A stretch of 64,000 nt of DNA from positions 397,001 through 461,000 of the forward strand of contig WPIO01000145.1 in NCBI GenBank assembly GCA_009760855.2, in the 5' to 3' direction. Positions 1-11,320 of this stretch are shown piece by piece (the first letter of the stretch is position 1; each line of letters opens with the position of its first letter). Made by a program: the position numbers and the translations under genes. This DNA comes from Cristatella mucedo. Taxonomy: Eukaryota; Bryozoa; Phylactolaemata; Cristatellidae. Under the pieces are notes generated by a model. The model ran no database searches. It worked only from the letters and a program-made list of their open reading frames with translations, and had not been told where the DNA came from.

Positions 1-290
1 AGCTATCCAGCTCCACTCGGGCCTTGGGTACTCGTTCCCTTGCGTGCGTGGCAGCATCACCGGAGCACGCCTGCACGAATCCAGGTGCATAACTCGGCGA
101 GACCGGGAGCCTCCAACACCATGACTTACTTGGCCAACTTCCCGTACCCAAGAGCCCCGGTGACCTCACGTCACCGCATACATCTGGCCATGCCGTAGGT
201 CCGACCCCGACCCAGCCGGTGACCCTAACCCTCACTATAGCCATCCGGTCCCAGCCAACCGAACCCAGCCTGGGTACATACTCAACAGAT
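1..290. repeat. unclassified repeat B, copy 1
   Basis: Related to 11020-11320: cccagccaaccgaacc followed by a tggcatgggtacat-like string, preceded in both by an alternating gcc/ggcc-rich stretch. The class is unknown, and the copy runs off the window edge. Confidence 0.5.
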
Positions 291-294
291 ATGC

Positions 295-460
295 GGGCAT
301 ATTGAGCGTTAGGCTTTCCCATTTCTAAATCGCACATGTTTTTCGCATAACTAGTAGGTTAGTTTTATCATCATTCAATTCAAGAAAGTTGGCTGCCATC
401 CATGTGTGGATGTCATCAAAACATGCAGCATCGGAGTTGAGAGAATTTGACTTTCTGGAG
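295..460 (-). mobile_element. LINE fragment (shared LINE family)
   Basis: Reverse-strand match to the segment at 12800-12955: agcctttcc, cataactagtagg, ggctgccatccatgtgtgg and gttgagagaatttga occur in the same order. This is the region just before the MGKPSV segment of the LINE ORF. Confidence 0.7.
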
Positions 461-1299
461 GGCTGCGGTGGATCAACGTAAATGTAATTGTATCGCCACA
501 TGCGGCAGGCTTTTTAGATGAATTCCTGCATGATTGTTATTGCAGATAACAACTTTGGCATGTTTAGGCGTGGGGTTGAGGTTTATAGTTATGGTTTATA
601 TTAAAGGCTGTGCATATAAGCGACGAATCGCCTTTATGGTGCAAGGTTGGTGGCTTGGCAATGCTTTGGCTGCTTTAGGGTTTTATTTTATTGCAGATCA
701 ACAGCTAGTCCAGTTATAGCTTAGGGTTGAAGCAGAGTAATATTTTATGGCATCGTGATAAGCAGAGATTGCCACTGCGTGGACTTCAGATATTATGGTG
801 GGCAGGGGAGGGTAATAATAGGGGCCCTTCGTGGTCGTCGCCCTGGGTAGCTAGTGGCCAGATAAGGAAGACTGCCTGGCGGACTCCGACATTGTGCTCG
901 CGAAACGGATGGCATTTCGGCGGCTGTGCGACTTGGACGCCATTTCGTGGTCGGAAGCTGTGTAGTCCCTGTTCCTGAATTTGGAGTCGCGGGTAGCCCC
1001 CCCCCCCCCGCGGCCCTGGTAGAGCAGGGCTCCGCCGGCGAAGGTAACGTCGTTTATTCTAATATTTTAATATATACGTTTCAATCATTTAAGAAAGCCA
1101 GTAGCTAGTATAGATTGGATTATGATTTGATTTGAAGATGGTCGGAAGAGGCCGAAGGACGCGGAAAGCGAAAGTAAAGTGACCGAGTGCCTGAGTAGCC
1201 AAGCGTTAGCCAGGAGGATTATCGGAGCGTCAGCGGAGCCAAACGGCGAGTCGGCCAGCCTACAGCGACACCTACCTGGCCGAGTCTGTAGTTTGGTTA
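461..1299. other. unassigned, with a short hydrophobic open frame
   Basis: Low-complexity and unassigned sequence, including a C10 run near 999-1009. An open frame at 534-719 (TTG start, 61 residues) is strongly hydrophobic with two possible membrane spans and a KRR loop. It has no other support as a gene. Confidence 0.3.
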
Positions 1300-1541
1300 C
1301 CGTCCTGCACAGCACACAAGGCCAGCCGACGACCAACACCACCAGTTTATTTCACCACGAACTTAGCAGGGGGAAGCACGACTCTCTTCGCCCCGCTCGG
1401 GCACTGGAGAGCCACCTTCCCGTGACTGTCTCCTGTCACGTTAATCACTACCTACACTTCCTACTGGCAGGCATACCGAGTGTCACAGCCCACTAGAAAA
1501 ACTGTCAGGGGCCGGACCGTTATTTAAGCAAAATCACATGC
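1300..1541 (-). repeat. probable gypsy LTR (partial bounds)
   Basis: On the minus strand, a purine tract with six G's (about 1542-1548) precedes TGTGATTTTGC near 1540, as at the polypurine tract/3' LTR junction of Ty3/gypsy elements. An AAATAAA signal follows near 1346-1352. It lies just downstream of the pol relic. Similar sequence recurs at 10620-10880. The far boundary is not resolved. Confidence 0.45.
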
Positions 1542-1544
1542 CCC

Positions 1545-3400
1545 CCTGAGCTGTAGATCAGTCCATGACGTAGCTGGAGAGCCGGCGGAGGAGGCGCCAC
1601 AGTTCCGACAGCGTGCGAAGCTGGCTGCTGCCCATTTGCTCCGCCCTGTCGTACCCATGTTCGTCGCCTTGATGGCCATCGATCAGGCTATCGATCGCAT
1701 CGGGGATGGTATTGGCGGCTGAGCAGGTGTTACCGGCTCAGCGTCCGGTACTGACCTGACGTCCACCGCACGCATTTGGATATCGATGACCTCAACACCG
1801 AGGCCGTGAGTCCCCGAGATTGAAGTCCCAACGCGTACCAGGTGGTTTCACAAAACCCTTCGGCCCCGTGTATTTAATAGGAGATCGAGCCCTGTAGTAC
1901 TGGCCTTTCTTAGACCGGAACTATCGCCGCCCTTCATTGGAGAATAAATCATTGGCCTGTTAGGCGCCTTTCGCCCTTTATCCCTTTCGCCCTTCATTCC
2001 TTTCGCCCTTTATCCCTTTCGCCCTTTATCCCTTTCGCCCTTTATCGGTGCGGCAATGTACCACTATACCATATCCAACACGCCTCAACCGGTGCGAGCA
2101 GCCATGCCCTTGATATTCCTATGCATGTGTTTGACAATGCCGCTGCCTTCCAGTCGGTAAGCACACCGGTAGATGGTGTCAGTGACCCAATGCTCGAAGA
2201 GACGCCGAACTGCCACCAACCGGAACGAGGCCCTGATATTCATCAGGAGCTGTGCATGTGCGCCTCTCTCTCTCTCTCTCCCTCGGCAGATTTGTTCCAA
2301 GACTCTTGTGAAAAGACTTACCTCGCTATGAAGGTGTCTCCATAGCGTAAATCGGCTGGGCCTGCAGCCTACCAGCGTCAAATATTTCTCGTCGCGGTAA
2401 TGTGTGACATTGATCGCAAGGACAGGCCAGTGTTCAACGACTTCAAGACTGCCTCGATGCCACAAAATCGGAGACGGATCCACGATTCTTCAGCGCTAAC
2501 AAGAACGGACAATACGTTATATGTCCGAGTTACGGCGACACAGTCTTTCCACGTATATCGTCTTGTCAACGCCCAGGTGGTGCAGATTGTGGAATTGCTT
2601 AAAGTCGATCTCGGGACCGGCGGTGGCAGAGACTCTTGAGCGACGTATCACTACAGCCAGTCGTGAGCCTCCACCACTTTTGGGTTACTCGCGTCAGCTG
2701 ATCTGCTTTGCTCTACGGCGACCTTGCTAGGCTGACAGTCATCTCCAGATTGCACTCCATTACAATATCACGGAGTCGGCAAAGTAGACGTCGACTTATC
2801 GCCTCTACTATTGCCGCGTGTCCTCAAGGGTTCATCCCCGTTGATACTTCAGCCAATCAAACACCGTAGTCGAATCAGTAACAACTTGAACTTTTGAAGT
2901 CCGTAAACAATGGCAACGTTACGGCCTTTGATGACGGCTTCTTGCTCGACGGTGTTTATATGCGAATTATCGTCTGGCTTTCGGAGTCACGAGGCAGCCT
3001 CAAACACTTTACTGTCGATCTCAAGACACGTCCCAAGGGCGACGTTGCTCACATCGCACCACCATTGTCCACTGACGACACTGGGCCCTTGTATCGTGCC
3101 AGTGACTAGATCAGAAGCTTGCAAGCGGCGATGGATGTCGGAAGCAATTTCAGAAACCTCACCGGGCACCTTGTCCCAGTCACGACAGCTGGCTACGCGT
3201 TTGAGGTAACAGCACGCAGTTCGCAGCCAGCCGGCTACCGGGAAGTGCCCGACGAGCAGCACACACCAAAAGTATATCTCTCGTCGCGTCATCACTGGCT
3301 GCTGGACTATGGCATTATTTCAGCAGCATGCAAGCTCGCTGCGTTTAGTGTCGGCATGGAGACCTAGGACTCGACCACCCAATAGCTTTCAGGTGATTTT
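1545..3400 (-). mobile_element. Ty3/gypsy pol relic (RNase H and integrase, KRBA2-like lineage)
   Basis: Minus strand, N- to C-terminal: an RNase H region (about 3390-2640) with VGHFPVAGWLR, CDVSNVALGTCLEID, NSHINTVEQEAVIKG and TDSTTVFDWL; a linker with ADQLTRV-like sequence; and an integrase segment (2640-2085) with HHLGVDKT, VTHYRDEKYLTLV, CRPSRFTLWR and RCAY...GIVKHMHRNIK. This resembles the gypsy-type integrases found in animal KRAB-A-domain-2-like proteins. The copy is dead. It has many stops and frameshifts, the first catalytic Asp reads Asn, the Glu of the GIVER position reads Lys, and a CT microsatellite interrupts it near 2268. Reverse transcriptase and gag are absent. Confidence 0.75.
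1967..2046. repeat. 16-bp tandem repeat, five units
   Basis: The unit starts tttcgccctttatccc at 1969, 1985, 2001, 2017 and 2033, with exact 16-bp spacing. It lies in the 3' part of the gypsy relic. Confidence 0.9.
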
Positions 3401-3948
3401 GCTGCAAGCCCGTCTTTTCTCAGCAGCTCGATCACACAATTGAGACTATATCATTTCATTTGAGACGATATCCTTGTTGTTTTCCAAAATATACTCCCAC
3501 GTCCGAATCAGTGTCGAATCTGAATCGTTGGTCTAAGGACTTTTTTTTAGAACGGCAGTCATTACCTTTGGTGCAAAGCTACGGCCGAAACCCAGGCGTG
3601 TCAGGCAGTACCGATCGATTCCTCGAATAATCTTCGTCCCTTCACACCAACACTCTGAAGTCTCCCGCTGATAGAAATTGAATCAATCAATGTGCCAGTG
3701 TTGCCCGGGTGAGATGAGAGGCGTTCGAGAGGGACTCGGGGATTGATAGTATCGAAAGCTACCGAAAATTGAGCAAAACAAGACGAGACTCGATTACATT
3801 TTTTTTATTACAGTCGTCTTTCGTTAATCATGGTTAATCAGTTGCAGACTTTACCCCAATAAGAAAATTTCCACGAAGTATGATTCTTTCTTACTAAATC
3901 GAACATCTTCGTAGTTAGAGCATGGAAACTATGCACGTCCCTCTAAAT
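3401..3948. other. unassigned interval
   Basis: No coding, repeat-family or structural signal recognised, apart from short T runs. Confidence 0.5.
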
Positions 3949-4132
3949 GAGCCGCGATGGCACACTAGGTAAGGCGGTTGCTTTCACGACCTCGGTCCCG
4001 AGGTCGCGGGTTCGATTCCTGTGGTGGGCGATTCTTTATCGCCACTGCAAGCGGTGGTGACAGCCGTAAAGGCTCTTCTGTCGCTATACAAAAAAAGGTT
4101 GTTTAATCAGCTAAGGTTGTTTTTTTTTAAAT
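3949..4132 (+). mobile_element. SINE family 1, copy 1 (tRNA-derived)
   Basis: tRNA-like head with A box tggcacactagg (3958) and B box ggttcgattcc (4009). The family body follows, with a cactgcaagcggtgg hairpin, ggctcttctgtcgctataca and a tail ending ttaatcagcta plus a T run. Internal pol III boxes like these drive SINE transcription. Confidence 0.9.
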
Positions 4133-4799
4133 TAAGTTTTTAATTAGTTTAGAGCTCTCTGGACATGAAATAACATCCCTTTAGTCACCACTACACTCGT
4201 ATCACACAATATATAAGACAAAATAAGTGAAAATTAGACATTAGATATTACAAATATCTTATTATTATTTTACATTTATTCATATGTTTAGAGGTGATAA
4301 TAGTCAAAAATAATAATAATCAGTGAACAGCACGCTATGATTGGTTTGGTTTCACCAGACCCGATGTTTTGGGGGGGGGAATTCCTGCCCACAACCAAAG
4401 ACTGGTTGAGCGGCTGAACCTGGCATCGAAGTATTTTCGGTTTGCGCAAGTACATAGGCCTACATTCCATACGAAGTGATTTTAATTTTGTTATAGTATG
4501 CGGGTGTATAATTGATTGAGAAAACCTAGCGTTCGCTGTTACCCTTTTGACTCGATCAACTTTTTAATGAATTTATTTGAAAAACCTCGGATCTGATAAC
4601 CTCTGGATAGAGCGAAGTCGCGAAGCGCGAAGTGGCGAGGGACGACTGTATTATTATTTATAATTATATTACAGCAAATTATCAATTATATTACAGCAAA
4701 TTATTTAAGGCCCGTGGGCCAAAGGTAGTCGATTGTGCTAGCCAAACATTTACCGCTGCCGTTGTAGGGCTAACGAGCACGGCGCGGCGAAGAAGAATT

Positions 4800-4842
4800 A
4801 ACGCTCCCACAGGCGGGTTAAGCATATATATAATATATATAA
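4800..4842. repeat. (TA)n-rich tract at SINE edge
   Basis: atatata/taatatata run adjoining the 3' end of SINE family 2 copy 1. Confidence 0.6.
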
Positions 4843-4980
4843 TTCATTTATATATAGCGCCCAAAGATAACTTAATCTCTATTCAGGCGCTTCACATATG
4901 CCTCGGGGCTCGAGCCCACGACCTCATTCAGACCTTGGTCGGGGCGAGCACCTTAACCGCTAGACCAAACCAGCCCGGTG
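4831..4980 (-). mobile_element. SINE family 2, copy 1
   Basis: Reverse copy. Read on the minus strand it has a tRNA-like head tggtttggtctagcggttaa, B box gggctcgagcccc, then gtgaagcgcctgaatagaga and a tail ending gcgctatataaatgaatt. The tail resembles the LINE 3' end. Confidence 0.85.
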
Positions 4981-5076
4981 TAACGGCGACGTCTGCATTG
5001 TACGCAGGCGAGCGAGCATACATAACTGCATTGTAGCCGTCAGTTATTCTGATCCGGAGCGAAGAGCGAAGTGAGG

Positions 5077-5077
<1 letters not shown>

Positions 5078-5116
<39 letters not shown>

Positions 5117-5365
5117 AGAGAGAGAGCAAAGAGAGAGAGCAGAGCAGAGAGAGAGCAGAGAGAGAGAGCAGAGAGAGAGAGATAGAGAAAGAGAGAGCAG
5201 AGAGAGAGCAGAGAGAGAGAGCAGAGAGAGAGAGATAGAGAAAGAGAGAGCAGAGAGAGAGCAGAGAGAGAGAGCAGAGAGAGACAGAGAGAGAGAGCAG
5301 AGAGAGAGCACAGAGAGAGCAGAGAGAGAGAGAGAGAGCAGAGAGAGAGAGAGCAGAGAGAGAGC

Positions 5366-5401
<36 letters not shown>

Positions 5402-5495
5402 CAGAGAGAGAGCAGAGAGAGAGAGAGAGCAGAGAGAGAGAGACAGAGAGAGAGAGAGCAGAGAGAGAGCAGAGAGAGAGAGAGAGAGAGAGAGA

Positions 5496-5528
<33 letters not shown>

Positions 5529-5748
5529 AGAGAGAGAGAGAGAGCAGAGAGAGAGAGCAGAGAGAGAGAGAGCAGAGAGAGAGAGAGCAGAGAGAGAGAG
5601 AGAGAGAGAGCAGAGAGAGAGCAGAGACAGAGCGAGAGAGAGAGCAGAGAGAGAGAGAGCAGAGAGAGCAGAGAGAGAGAGACAGAGAGAGAGACAGAGA
5701 GAGAGAGAGCAGAGAGAGAGAAAAAGAGAGAGCAGAGAGAGAGAGAGC

Positions 5749-5781
<33 letters not shown>

Positions 5782-5826
5782 GCAGAGAGAGAGAGACAGA
5801 GACAGAGAGAGCAGAGAGAGAGAGAA
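5078..5826. repeat. 750-bp (GA)n / GAGAGCA satellite-like array
   Basis: Continuous GA dinucleotides punctuated by gcag, gaca and gaaa at semi-regular intervals. Long open frames across it (Ser/Leu-rich on the minus strand) are repeat artefacts. Confidence 0.97.
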
Positions 5827-5849
5827 TAGGTCTCTGCAGCATTGGTAGG

Positions 5850-6798
5850 TTCAATGGACCCACCTTACCCCATTCAACTAAACCCGGCTTAGTCATACGG
5901 CCAGGCTAGTGTGCGTCACATGCACGCGCGGGGCGTGCCCATTTTTTGGGCCGAGTTCGACTGGGGCTGAAGCAACGTTTGGAACTAACTGTCTTGCCTT
6001 TCTTTCTATCATGCTCATGGCTAGAGAAGTTTTCCGTGCTAAAGAAAATACTACAGTACTAGTCCTCTTGACCATTTCCCAACAGTTCCCCTTGTGCTTT
6101 GCACAGAGCTGTTGTATCCCTCCGTGTATAAACACACATGACATAGCCTTCTAACCCCGCGAAGCCTGTGGCTCGAGCTCTGAAAAAGTGGAGCATAGAA
6201 TTCTTTTTTAGCTGCCTTCTGTACCCGGTGATGACTCCCTGCACTGTGAAGTAAAGCTGAAAATCATACACCACCCGGCATCAACCTCTCATTCGAATAC
6301 TCTTCTGCTTTGTTAAGATATGGTTGCCTATTCTGGAAGCAGACACCAATTCTGAACGTCAAAGAAGCACCATTAGGATGGGCTTCAAGTCCGTCTAAAA
6401 AACTTCGTTACGTCTCATTTAGCAGTCTCGACATTCACCTACCGAAAGGGCACCAGCCGAAAGTTTTTTAAAACCGTCTACACTGAGACATCCACTCGTA
6501 GAGCCAAAATGGCGCCCCACTGAAGTGACTGGCTTGCCAGGCTTACGAAATTCGATCTTAAAATACCGAGTAGCCACTGCTTCGCGCCGGCTGCTGCTTT
6601 TGTAGTTAGCGCAGCGTCCGGCCACTAATGTATTCCCCACTATGTACGTACACGAGAGATAACAAGCTGGTAGTCTCTTCCTCGCTTACGTGTGCGCTTG
6701 CGCCTTCTTGAGACTTCATAAGAGCTGCCGCCGTCAGAGTAACAGAGTAACGGTTCCCCCTCCCCCTCTGAAGAACCAGTCTGAAGATTCTCGCCGCT
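5850..6798. other. unassigned interval
   Basis: Unique-looking sequence with several 60-85-codon open frames on both strands, none with recognisable motifs or splice context. Confidence 0.4.
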
Positions 6799-6910
6799 AA
6801 AAATGCTCTTTAGCCTTTAAATTAAATTAAATTAAATTAAATTAAATTAATTAAAATTTAATTTAATTAATTAATTAAATTAATATAAATTAAATTAAAA
6901 ATGCTCTTTA
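6799..6910. repeat. AT-rich (AAATT)n block between 14-bp direct repeats
   Basis: aaaaatgctcttta occurs at 6799-6812 and 6897-6910, bracketing a pentanucleotide-type A/T block that is largely self-complementary. Confidence 0.7.
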
Positions 6911-7204
6911 TGCCTGGTAGCATGCCTGGTACTGCCACGCAGGCGGCTAGTAACATGTTTATCAGTTGTGATCGCCAATTATTGCTTCTTTATCGTCGTT
7001 CAATTTCGTTCCTAGATGTTATTGCTGCTGGGAAAATCCGTGAATTGTTCACAGATTACAAACGAAAAGCGGTGGTCAGGAGCCGAAGCTGGGGCTTCTG
7101 GAGCTGAGAAACCGCTCGTTTGGTGGAAGCTGCGAGCTGAGTACCCGCTCGCTTGGTAATCCATGCCTTGTCCCTAGCCGCTCACCACGTCCTCACTCAA
7201 GCAC

Positions 7205-10200
7205 GTCAGTGAAGCTCTCTAACTTAGTGGTCATCAGGCCTGCTATAACTCCGGTGGCCCAACTTGATGCTTCTCTTTGGCATGCTCGCTCAATGTGCAA
7301 TAAACTCCTATTTTTTAAGAGACTTCATTTCTTTAAAATGCCTCGACCTGCTCGCCTTGACGGAAATTTGGCAAAAGTGGGAAAACTGCTCGACTATTAA
7401 AGACTAAACGCCTCGACTAGCTTACCCTTCTTTCGCACGTTAGATCAATCAAAACTGAAGGCAGCGTTGCCATTATCACACGCTCGACCTTCAATTTCAA
7501 GCCGTTTGCAGTACACTCGAATCAGTCTTTAGAATCAATTGTCTTGATTTCACCCGAAAATAAGCTTCTGGTGGTGGTGGTAGTAGTCTATCGTCCACTA
7601 GGTACCAAGTCCTCCTTTATCTCAGAATTTACCTATCTAATATCGATTCTGTGTGCTAGAAGTAGGTCTTTCCTTGTTATGGGTGATTTCAACATTCATT
7701 TTAATAACTTATCTGATGCCTTCAGCACTGAATTTCGTTCACTGACTGACTCATTGTCTCTTGTAGCTCATGTGCATGGCCCTACTCACATCAACGATTA
7801 GACACACGACCAAATTTTCTCAAACAACTGCACTTTGTCATCACCTATTATTGCCAAATTCTGCTTATCTGACCTCATGCAGATTTCATGCAGTCTACAC
7901 TGTGTGCCCTTCTCACATTAATCTAATGTCACCTGTGCATCGCGAACCCCCATGACGCTTGACATCGATGCAATCCATGCAAGAATATCTGTTTCGCTTC
8001 TGCTGCTCAATCCCCTTCCGAGCTGTCATCATTGTTATATTGCTACAACACAACACTAGCTGAAATGCTCGACGGGTTTGCACCTCTGACTAAGCATACC
8101 ATGCGTCCTCGCCCAGACGACCTATTGTTTACCACAAACATTAAACTAGCTAGGTCTACCAAGCTCAAGTTTGAAAACACACACAAAGATCAAGACTGAC
8201 TATCCATTGACAGGCATACGAGGACTACTGCAGATCGTACCAATCGATCCTAGCAAAGGCCAAGTCTAGCTTCTATAGAAACACTGTAGAGTCGCAGATG
8301 CGCCTTCCAAAATGCTGATTTTGACGACCAACCATCTCCTCAACCGCTTCAAGGTTAGCTCCTTACCTAATGATCCCTGCGGTGATTTAGCCGATCGCTT
8401 CTCTAGCTTCTTTGACAACAACATAGACAAGACCGGGGAGTCCATTCCTAAGATGGCAGCATCCTTCCCCCTGGAATAAGGTCCATCAATTTAGTGCAGC
8501 ACCACAATAATTACATTGATGGAGGTCACTAGCGACCTCGTCCTGAAGTTCATATCCCAATCAAAGAAGACAACTAGTCGTCTAGACTCTATTCTCACTG
8601 TCATGCTTTTACGATGCGTTGATCTGCTGCTGCAATGTATAACTAGCATCATAAATATGTCACTAGCCTCAGGTCACGTCTCAACATCTTTAAAAAAGGC
8701 TATAGTCAGGCCACTGCTCAAGAAAGCAACACTAGGCCAAGAAAATTTGAGCCACTTTTATCCAGTCTCTATTCTACTATTTATTTCAAAGACACTGGAA
8801 CGAGTCGTGGCAGGCCAGCTGAACTCATATATTGAAACTTCAAACCTTGCTTGTAAGTTTCATTCTGGTTTTAGCGCTATCACTAGACCCGGTCGTCTTA
8901 GCTGTGCGTTTATAACGATCTGCTTAGAAATTCAGACATTAGTAGTGTATCTCTGCTTGTTTTGCTTGATCCTACATTATCTTTTGATACTAATGATCAC
9001 CAAATCCTTCTTAAGCGTCTCTCATCTCGCCTGGGCATGACTGGCACTGCTCTGCAATGGTTCAGGTCCTATCTCGGTGGGAAACTCCAGAGTATTGACG
9101 TGATTGGAAAAAGAACATACTAGGAACCTCTGAAATATGGATTAACTCAGGGCTCGTGCTTGGTCCCGTTCCCTTCACGGTTTATACTCTCCCTCAATGC
9201 CGATGCGACTGTCAGGCACGATCTAGGATTTTACTTTTATTCAGATGACACTCGGTTGCACCTTTGCCTTGATCACTCCCAGCCCTCCAGCACGTCGAAT
9301 TCTTTCAATTCCCTTTCTGCATGTATTTCTGGCATCAACATATAAATTGCAGCAAATGTTCTTAAATTGAGTTATGATAAAACCAACCTACTAGTAATGG
9401 GTGAACTAAGTGTGATTCTGAATTTGGTAAAGTTAACGCTCAAAATTGGCTCATCCATCATATCTCTTTTAATCTGCGCAAAATCTATGGGTCATATTCA
9501 AAGTGACCGTTTATCAGACGATCACATTAGTTGCACAGTCAAGCCTGCCTACTTTAAGCTACAAAACATTGCTAAAATTTAGGCTCGTTTAAAAAAAAAT
9601 ATACTAGCTGATTAAACAGCCTTTTTTATAGCGACAGAAGAGCCTTTACGGCTATCACCACCGCTTGCAGTGGCGATAAAGGATCGCCCATCGCAGGAAT
9701 CGAACCCACGACCTCGGGACCGAGAAAGCAAACGCCTTACCTAGTGTGCCATCACGGCTCAGACAGGGATACCACATATAAATTAGTCCATGCTTTTGGG
9801 ACATTCTTTCTTGACTTCAACTTCTGTAAATCCATGCTTGCTTGTCTACCGGCCTGCACAATCATGCGCTTACAGCTGGTGCACAACTCGGCAGTTAGGC
9901 TTGTCTGTCGTCGCGAGCGTTGCAGTTGCCACATCACACCACTAGTTGCCAACCTGCACTGGCTCCCAGTCAAAAAACGCAGCGACTTCAAGGTTCCGTC
10001 ACTCACTTTTAGGTCCCTTTCTTCTTTGGCTCTACCCCACCCATCAGATCTACTTGCCCACCAGGCTAAGCATCGTACAACCTGCTTTTCAGAATCTAAC
10101 CACTTAACTCTGAACAAATCAAAAATGTGGAGACCGTGCCTTTAGTTCATATGCTTCCAAAGCCTGGAACTCACTCCCGCCTTTCGTCACAACATCTCCT

Positions 10201-10505
10201 GATTTGACCACATATACGAAGAAACTAAAAACACATTTACTTGTTACAGCGTGTAGTGGATCTACGTGTATCGTTCTTTATGTGCTTATGCGTGCTGACA
10301 CTGTGCATGCTGCCACCAACCGTACTTGCATGCTGACCCTGTGCATGTTACCCTTAACCGTGTTATTCTTGTTGTTTATTGAGCATGCTACCATTAACCA
10401 TTCGATTGTGCTTCCTTTTCAGCAAATGTAAAGTGCCTAGAAAGAGATTGAGGTCTCCGAGGGCACTATATCGAATGTATTGTATTATCATTATTATTAT
10501 TAACA
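7205..10505 (+). mobile_element. near full-length decayed LINE (L2/CR1-like), interrupted by a SINE
   Basis: Endonuclease domain (about 7500-7800: VVVVYRPLGTKSSF, then VMGDFNIHFNNL and a HVHGPTH segment). Linker (8060-8200). Reverse transcriptase (8520-9340): IVRPLLKKA, SKTLERVVAGQLNSYIE, FDTNDHQILLKRLSSRLGM, LQWFRSYL, and the catalytic YSDDT in place of YADDT. Thumb/C-terminal part (9780-10200): RRL-like QLVHNSAVRLVCRR, ITPLVANLHWLPVKKR. 3' end: aatgtaaagtgcctagaaag, then an (ATT)n tail near 10490. Stops and frameshifts make it non-functional. This clade of non-LTR retrotransposons copies itself by target-primed reverse transcription. Confidence 0.88.
9591..9760 (-). mobile_element. SINE family 1, copy 2, inserted in a LINE
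   Basis: Full reverse-strand copy: tail agctgattaaacagcc near 9605, B-box complement ggaatcgaaccc near 9696, head ending ggctc at 9760. LINE sequence is interrupted at gctcgttta and resumes at agacagggataccac. Confidence 0.92.
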
Positions 10506-10619
10506 ACTGAGGGTCCTAGTAACCATAGGATTGGGTGAACAGAGGAAACCTAAGGCCAGCCTTCCCGACGTGGGAGTTACCCTTGTAGCGGAGCTATCTT
10601 GAAAACGGCAGAAATCTGC

Positions 10620-10880
10620 AGTTTTAGTTGCTGGCGGCACAGAGCGCCCGCCGACGACCACCATGAGTTTATTTTACTACGCACGGAACAGGGGAAGCAC
10701 TATTATCTTCGCCCCTCTCGCCCACCTGAGGGCCTTCGGCAACTGCCACCAGGTCACATCAATCGACAACAGCGCATCCCACCTGCATACCGCATTGAGC
10801 TTCACAGCCTACTTGCACAGCGATCAGGTGCAGTATCGTCATTACACAAAACCGCACAATCCACGAAAGTAGCAGCCTAG
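10620..10880 (-). repeat. sequence related to the gypsy LTR-like block
   Basis: Shares ccgacgaccac, agtttattt, acaggggaagcac-like and cttcgcccc strings in the same order as 1320-1450. It may be a decayed solo LTR or an LTR fragment. Confidence 0.4.
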
Positions 10881-11019
10881 ACAACATGTGGCACGACATT
10901 GGGTGCTATAACAGAGATTCACTAACACGGTACATCTAAGCCCGCTGAGGGCTTCTGCTCATGGAAGGGGTCTACGAGCGACACGCTATAGGGTAATGCG
11001 GAATATACAAGCCATAACA

Positions 11020-11320
11020 GCAAGCGTGCTTATCTGTAGCCCCGCTCGGGCTTTGAGCTCTCATTGCTTTACATGAATGGCCGTATCGTCGGAGAACGCT
11101 CGACACCCGTCCAGGCTAATCACGGGGCGAAGCCCTGAGCGTTCAAAAGGCCCACGCCTTATCCGGCCAACGTCAAGTCTCCAAAAGCCAGCATTACATG
11201 GCTTCGTTGCATATCCGGGCACGCCTATAGGTCAGGCCCCGGCTCAGCCGATGGCCCTTACCGCACAACAGTCATCCCAGCCAACCGAACCTGGCATGGG
11301 TACATCTCTAAGCTTCGCCA
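11020..11320. repeat. unclassified repeat B, copy 2
   Basis: Second copy of the repeat at the window start, ending near ggcatgggtacatctc. Open frames here on both strands match nothing I recognise. Confidence 0.5.

Noticed and set aside
3949-4030. Possible functional tRNA gene
   Set aside because: The A and B boxes belong to a dispersed SINE head present in many copies, with a conserved non-tRNA body. No complete cloverleaf with a matching acceptor stem was seen.
5078-5826. CRISPR-like array
   Set aside because: Simple dinucleotide-derived repeat without unique spacers, in a eukaryotic context.
4928-5896. 322-codon Ser/Leu-rich open frame
   Set aside because: It is the translation of the GA/CT array. 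Periodic low-complexity sequence without stops, not a gene.
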